Below, one piece after another: positions 8,075-8,866 of a stretch of 8,866 bases of DNA. Location: NCBI GenBank assembly GCA_900555215.1, contig USKR01000033.1, positions 1-8,866 of the forward strand. Direction: 5' to 3'. The DNA is from an uncultured Ruminococcus sp. (GTDB lineage: Bacteria; Bacillota; Clostridia; Lachnospirales; Lachnospiraceae). The number at the start of each line of letters is the position of its first letter. The stretch's first letter is position 1. Position numbers and translations under genes: made by a program. The notes beneath the pieces were generated by a model. It ran no database searches, was not told where the DNA came from, and saw nothing but the letters and a program-made list of their open reading frames with translations.

Positions 8075-8467
8075 AAGATTCCGCGGTACCACCTTATTTC
8101 ATATATTCACTTTCCGGCATATCTGTCTGCCGGAAAACATGAAATATATCTCTTGAGTCCTGTAACGTGGACCAATCCGGGATAACCTACCCGCGCTCGC
8201 GCCTTATTCCTGCCGCGGAAAACGCTCTTCAGCTGTCCGGTTCAAAAGCTACCTTCCATCACGCTGTGCCGAGACCGTCTTTCAGCCGTGCCGGCACCCT
8301 GTTTATACAAAGCAGCCAGCTCCGGACAGTCCTCTCTGCCGGAAGCAGTGATGTACTCCTCTTCCTCTACACCTTTTACTTTCTGACCGGAACAGAGCCC
8401 CGGGCTGACAATGCAACCTCAGCTCTCCTCCAAAGTTTTACAAAGTTGTTAACTGGAAATTAACTAT
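8041..8467 (-). promoter_or_regulatory. Valine-specific T-box riboswitch leader of valS
   Basis: This transcribed leader senses uncharged tRNA. The T-box sequence AAGGTGGTACCGCGG (minus strand, ending at 8081) carries TGGT, which pairs with an ACCA acceptor end. Stem I is recognisable: the AGTA loop-E motif (8354-8357), flanked by AGAGG and CATCAC, faces GTGATG-GAAG-GTA-G-CTTTT. The exposed triplet GTA at 8250-8252 aligns with the specifier position of the well-studied glyQS leader and is a valine codon. Stem III is a perfect 9-bp hairpin (8111-8119 with 8128-8136). The region 8155-8210 has hairpins of the stem II/IIA-B type, including GTCC/GGAC. The leader is longer than most because of an extra 5' hairpin (GCTGA 8419-8423 with TCAGC 8404-8408). 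Without uncharged tRNA the terminator at 8041-8074 should form; its 5' arm overlaps the CCTT that pairs with AAGG in the antiterminator. Confidence 0.95.
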
Positions 8468-8472
8468 CAATT

Positions 8473-8501
8473 ACTATATCCGCAAGACAGTAATTTGTCA
8501 A
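8473..8501 (-). promoter_or_regulatory. Sigma-A-type promoter of the valS operon
   Basis: The minus strand shows a perfect -35 TTGACA (8496-8501) and a -10 TATAGT (8473-8478; five of six consensus bases) with a 17-base spacer. The start of transcription is expected near 8466-8468, just ahead of the T-box leader. This strong promoter fits a gene controlled mainly by attenuation. Confidence 0.9.
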
Positions 8502-8541
8502 GATATTTAGAGAATCTTAAGGTTTCCGGCGGTTCGCTCAC

Positions 8542-8655
8542 ATCGTAACAGTTCAGCCCGCGCCATTCGGAAAACCGCACTGCGTGCTTACTGCGGCTGC
8601 CGCCGCTGTTTTCCGCATAAACGGGCGCGCGGCCCGATGGCTGAACTGTTACGAT
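8542..8655. mobile_element. MITE-like 114-bp element with perfect 17-bp terminal inverted repeats
   Basis: ATCGTAACAGTTCAGCC (8542-8558) and GGCTGAACTGTTACGAT (8639-8655) are exact inverted copies. The direct repeat TCAC touches both ends (8538-8541 and 8656-8659), as a 4-bp target duplication would. Inside are nested arms CGCGCC/GGCGCG (8559-8564 and 8624-8629) and CGGAAAAC/GTTTTCCG (8568-8575 and 8608-8615), with small hairpins in the centre. The element is GC-rich between two AT-rich promoter regions and holds no credible reading frame. It could be a non-autonomous transposable element, a REP/BIME-like repeat, or a structural element between divergent promoters. The perfect arms are certain; mobility is inferred. 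Confidence 0.65.
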
Positions 8656-8680
8656 TCACAAATATTTAATAGTCAGTTTA

Positions 8681-8709
8681 TTGTTTAATTATGCGATTTT
8701 TAGTATAAT
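8681..8709 (+). promoter_or_regulatory. Promoter of the citrate synthase-like gene
   Basis: A perfect -10 TATAAT (8704-8709) is preceded, after 17 bases, by TTGTTT (8681-8686), which keeps only the TTG of the -35 consensus. The surroundings are AT-rich. The weak -35 box suggests a possible activator, or dependence on upstream A/T tracts; no operator is clear. Transcription should begin near 8716, about 30 bases before the ATG. Confidence 0.7.
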
Positions 8710-8745
8710 ATAAAGATCATACGGAGAAAAAAGGAGGAAGGTCAC

Positions 8746-8866
8746 ATGGCAAAAGATATTGAGAACATTTTATTCGATATTACTCCCGAGATCGAAGCGC
8801 TTGCGAGGGAATGTGAACAAAATAATGCGATCGACAAAGAATTGTACACCAAATACGAGGTGAAGA
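8746..8866 (+). CDS. Probable citrate synthase, N-terminal part (runs off the window)
   Basis: Only the first 40 codons are present and the frame is open to the edge. The start is well defined: AGGAGG (8732-8737) lies 8 bases before the ATG, behind its own promoter. The visible protein has an acidic helical beginning (ITPEIEALARECEQNN) and then IDKELYTKYEVK. From memory, this resembles the N-terminus of clostridial citrate/2-methylcitrate synthases, in which the T/SKYxVKRGLRD block follows directly. Citrate synthase condenses acetyl-CoA with oxaloacetate and in anaerobes mostly serves glutamate synthesis. No catalytic residue falls within the window, so the call rests on N-terminal resemblance. 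The gene is divergent from the valS operon. Confidence 0.7.
   Translation, partial: MAKDIENILFDITPEIEALARECEQNNAIDKELYTKYEVK

Noticed and set aside
8386..8431. GGAGG-like sequence followed by a TTG in the T-box leader (minus strand), as a possible leader peptide
   Set aside because: The start would be a rare TTG, the frame runs through T-box stem I, and T-box leaders do not use leader peptides; the purine-rich stretch is probably fortuitous.
8167..8463. Plus-strand open frame of 98 codons in the valS leader
   Set aside because: It is the complement of the structured T-box RNA, whose conserved elements explain the sequence.
162..8866. Search for a defence, toxin-antitoxin, phage or secondary-metabolite system
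   Set aside because: All substantial coding frames are accounted for by valS, an LTA-synthase-family gene, folC, a small acidic protein, a TPR membrane protein and a citrate synthase start; no nuclease, reverse transcriptase, integrase or toxin motif was seen.

Overview
The window looks like a chromosomal segment of a low-to-mid GC Gram-positive anaerobe, most likely a Lachnospiraceae-type Clostridia. The grounds are a canonical T-box leader, strong AGGAGG-type ribosome binding sites, near-consensus sigma-A promoters, a valS-folC linkage as in Firmicutes, an LTA-synthase-family protein and a citrate synthase start that resembles clostridial versions. Family-level placement is inference from remembered protein similarity; no search was run.

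Nearly everything belongs to one minus-strand operon. It starts at a TTGACA-17-TATAGT promoter (8473-8501) and runs through a leader of about 427 nt that is a valine-specific T-box riboswitch (GUA specifier at 8250-8252, TGGT T-box bulge, terminator at 8041-8074). It then reads valS (7927-5279), a 93-bp gap holding a perfect hairpin, an LTA-synthase/phosphoglycerol-transferase-family gene (5185-2966), folC (2969-1686, 4-bp overlap), an acidic 44-residue protein (1685-1551, start abutting the folC stop) and a membrane-anchored TPR protein (1481-162). It ends at a factor-independent terminator (118-87). All five genes are therefore probably tuned by the charging state of tRNA-Val, although internal promoters cannot be excluded.

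On the plus strand a divergent promoter (8681-8709) and a strong RBS lead into the first 40 codons of a probable citrate synthase, which runs off the window.

The non-coding parts hold the least expected structure. Between the divergent promoters lies a 114-bp, GC-rich, non-coding element (8542-8655). It has perfect 17-bp terminal inverted repeats, nested inner arms and a flanking TCAC direct repeat, so it looks like a MITE-like insertion. Its 12-base arm core recurs exactly in the short gap before the TPR gene (1501-1512). At the left edge, beyond the operon terminator, two perfect 21-nt palindromes sharing the core GGGGTCTGACCCC sit directly side by side (19-60). I see no CRISPR array, phage gene, complete transposase or obvious new defence system; the main genes are ordinary housekeeping and envelope genes.
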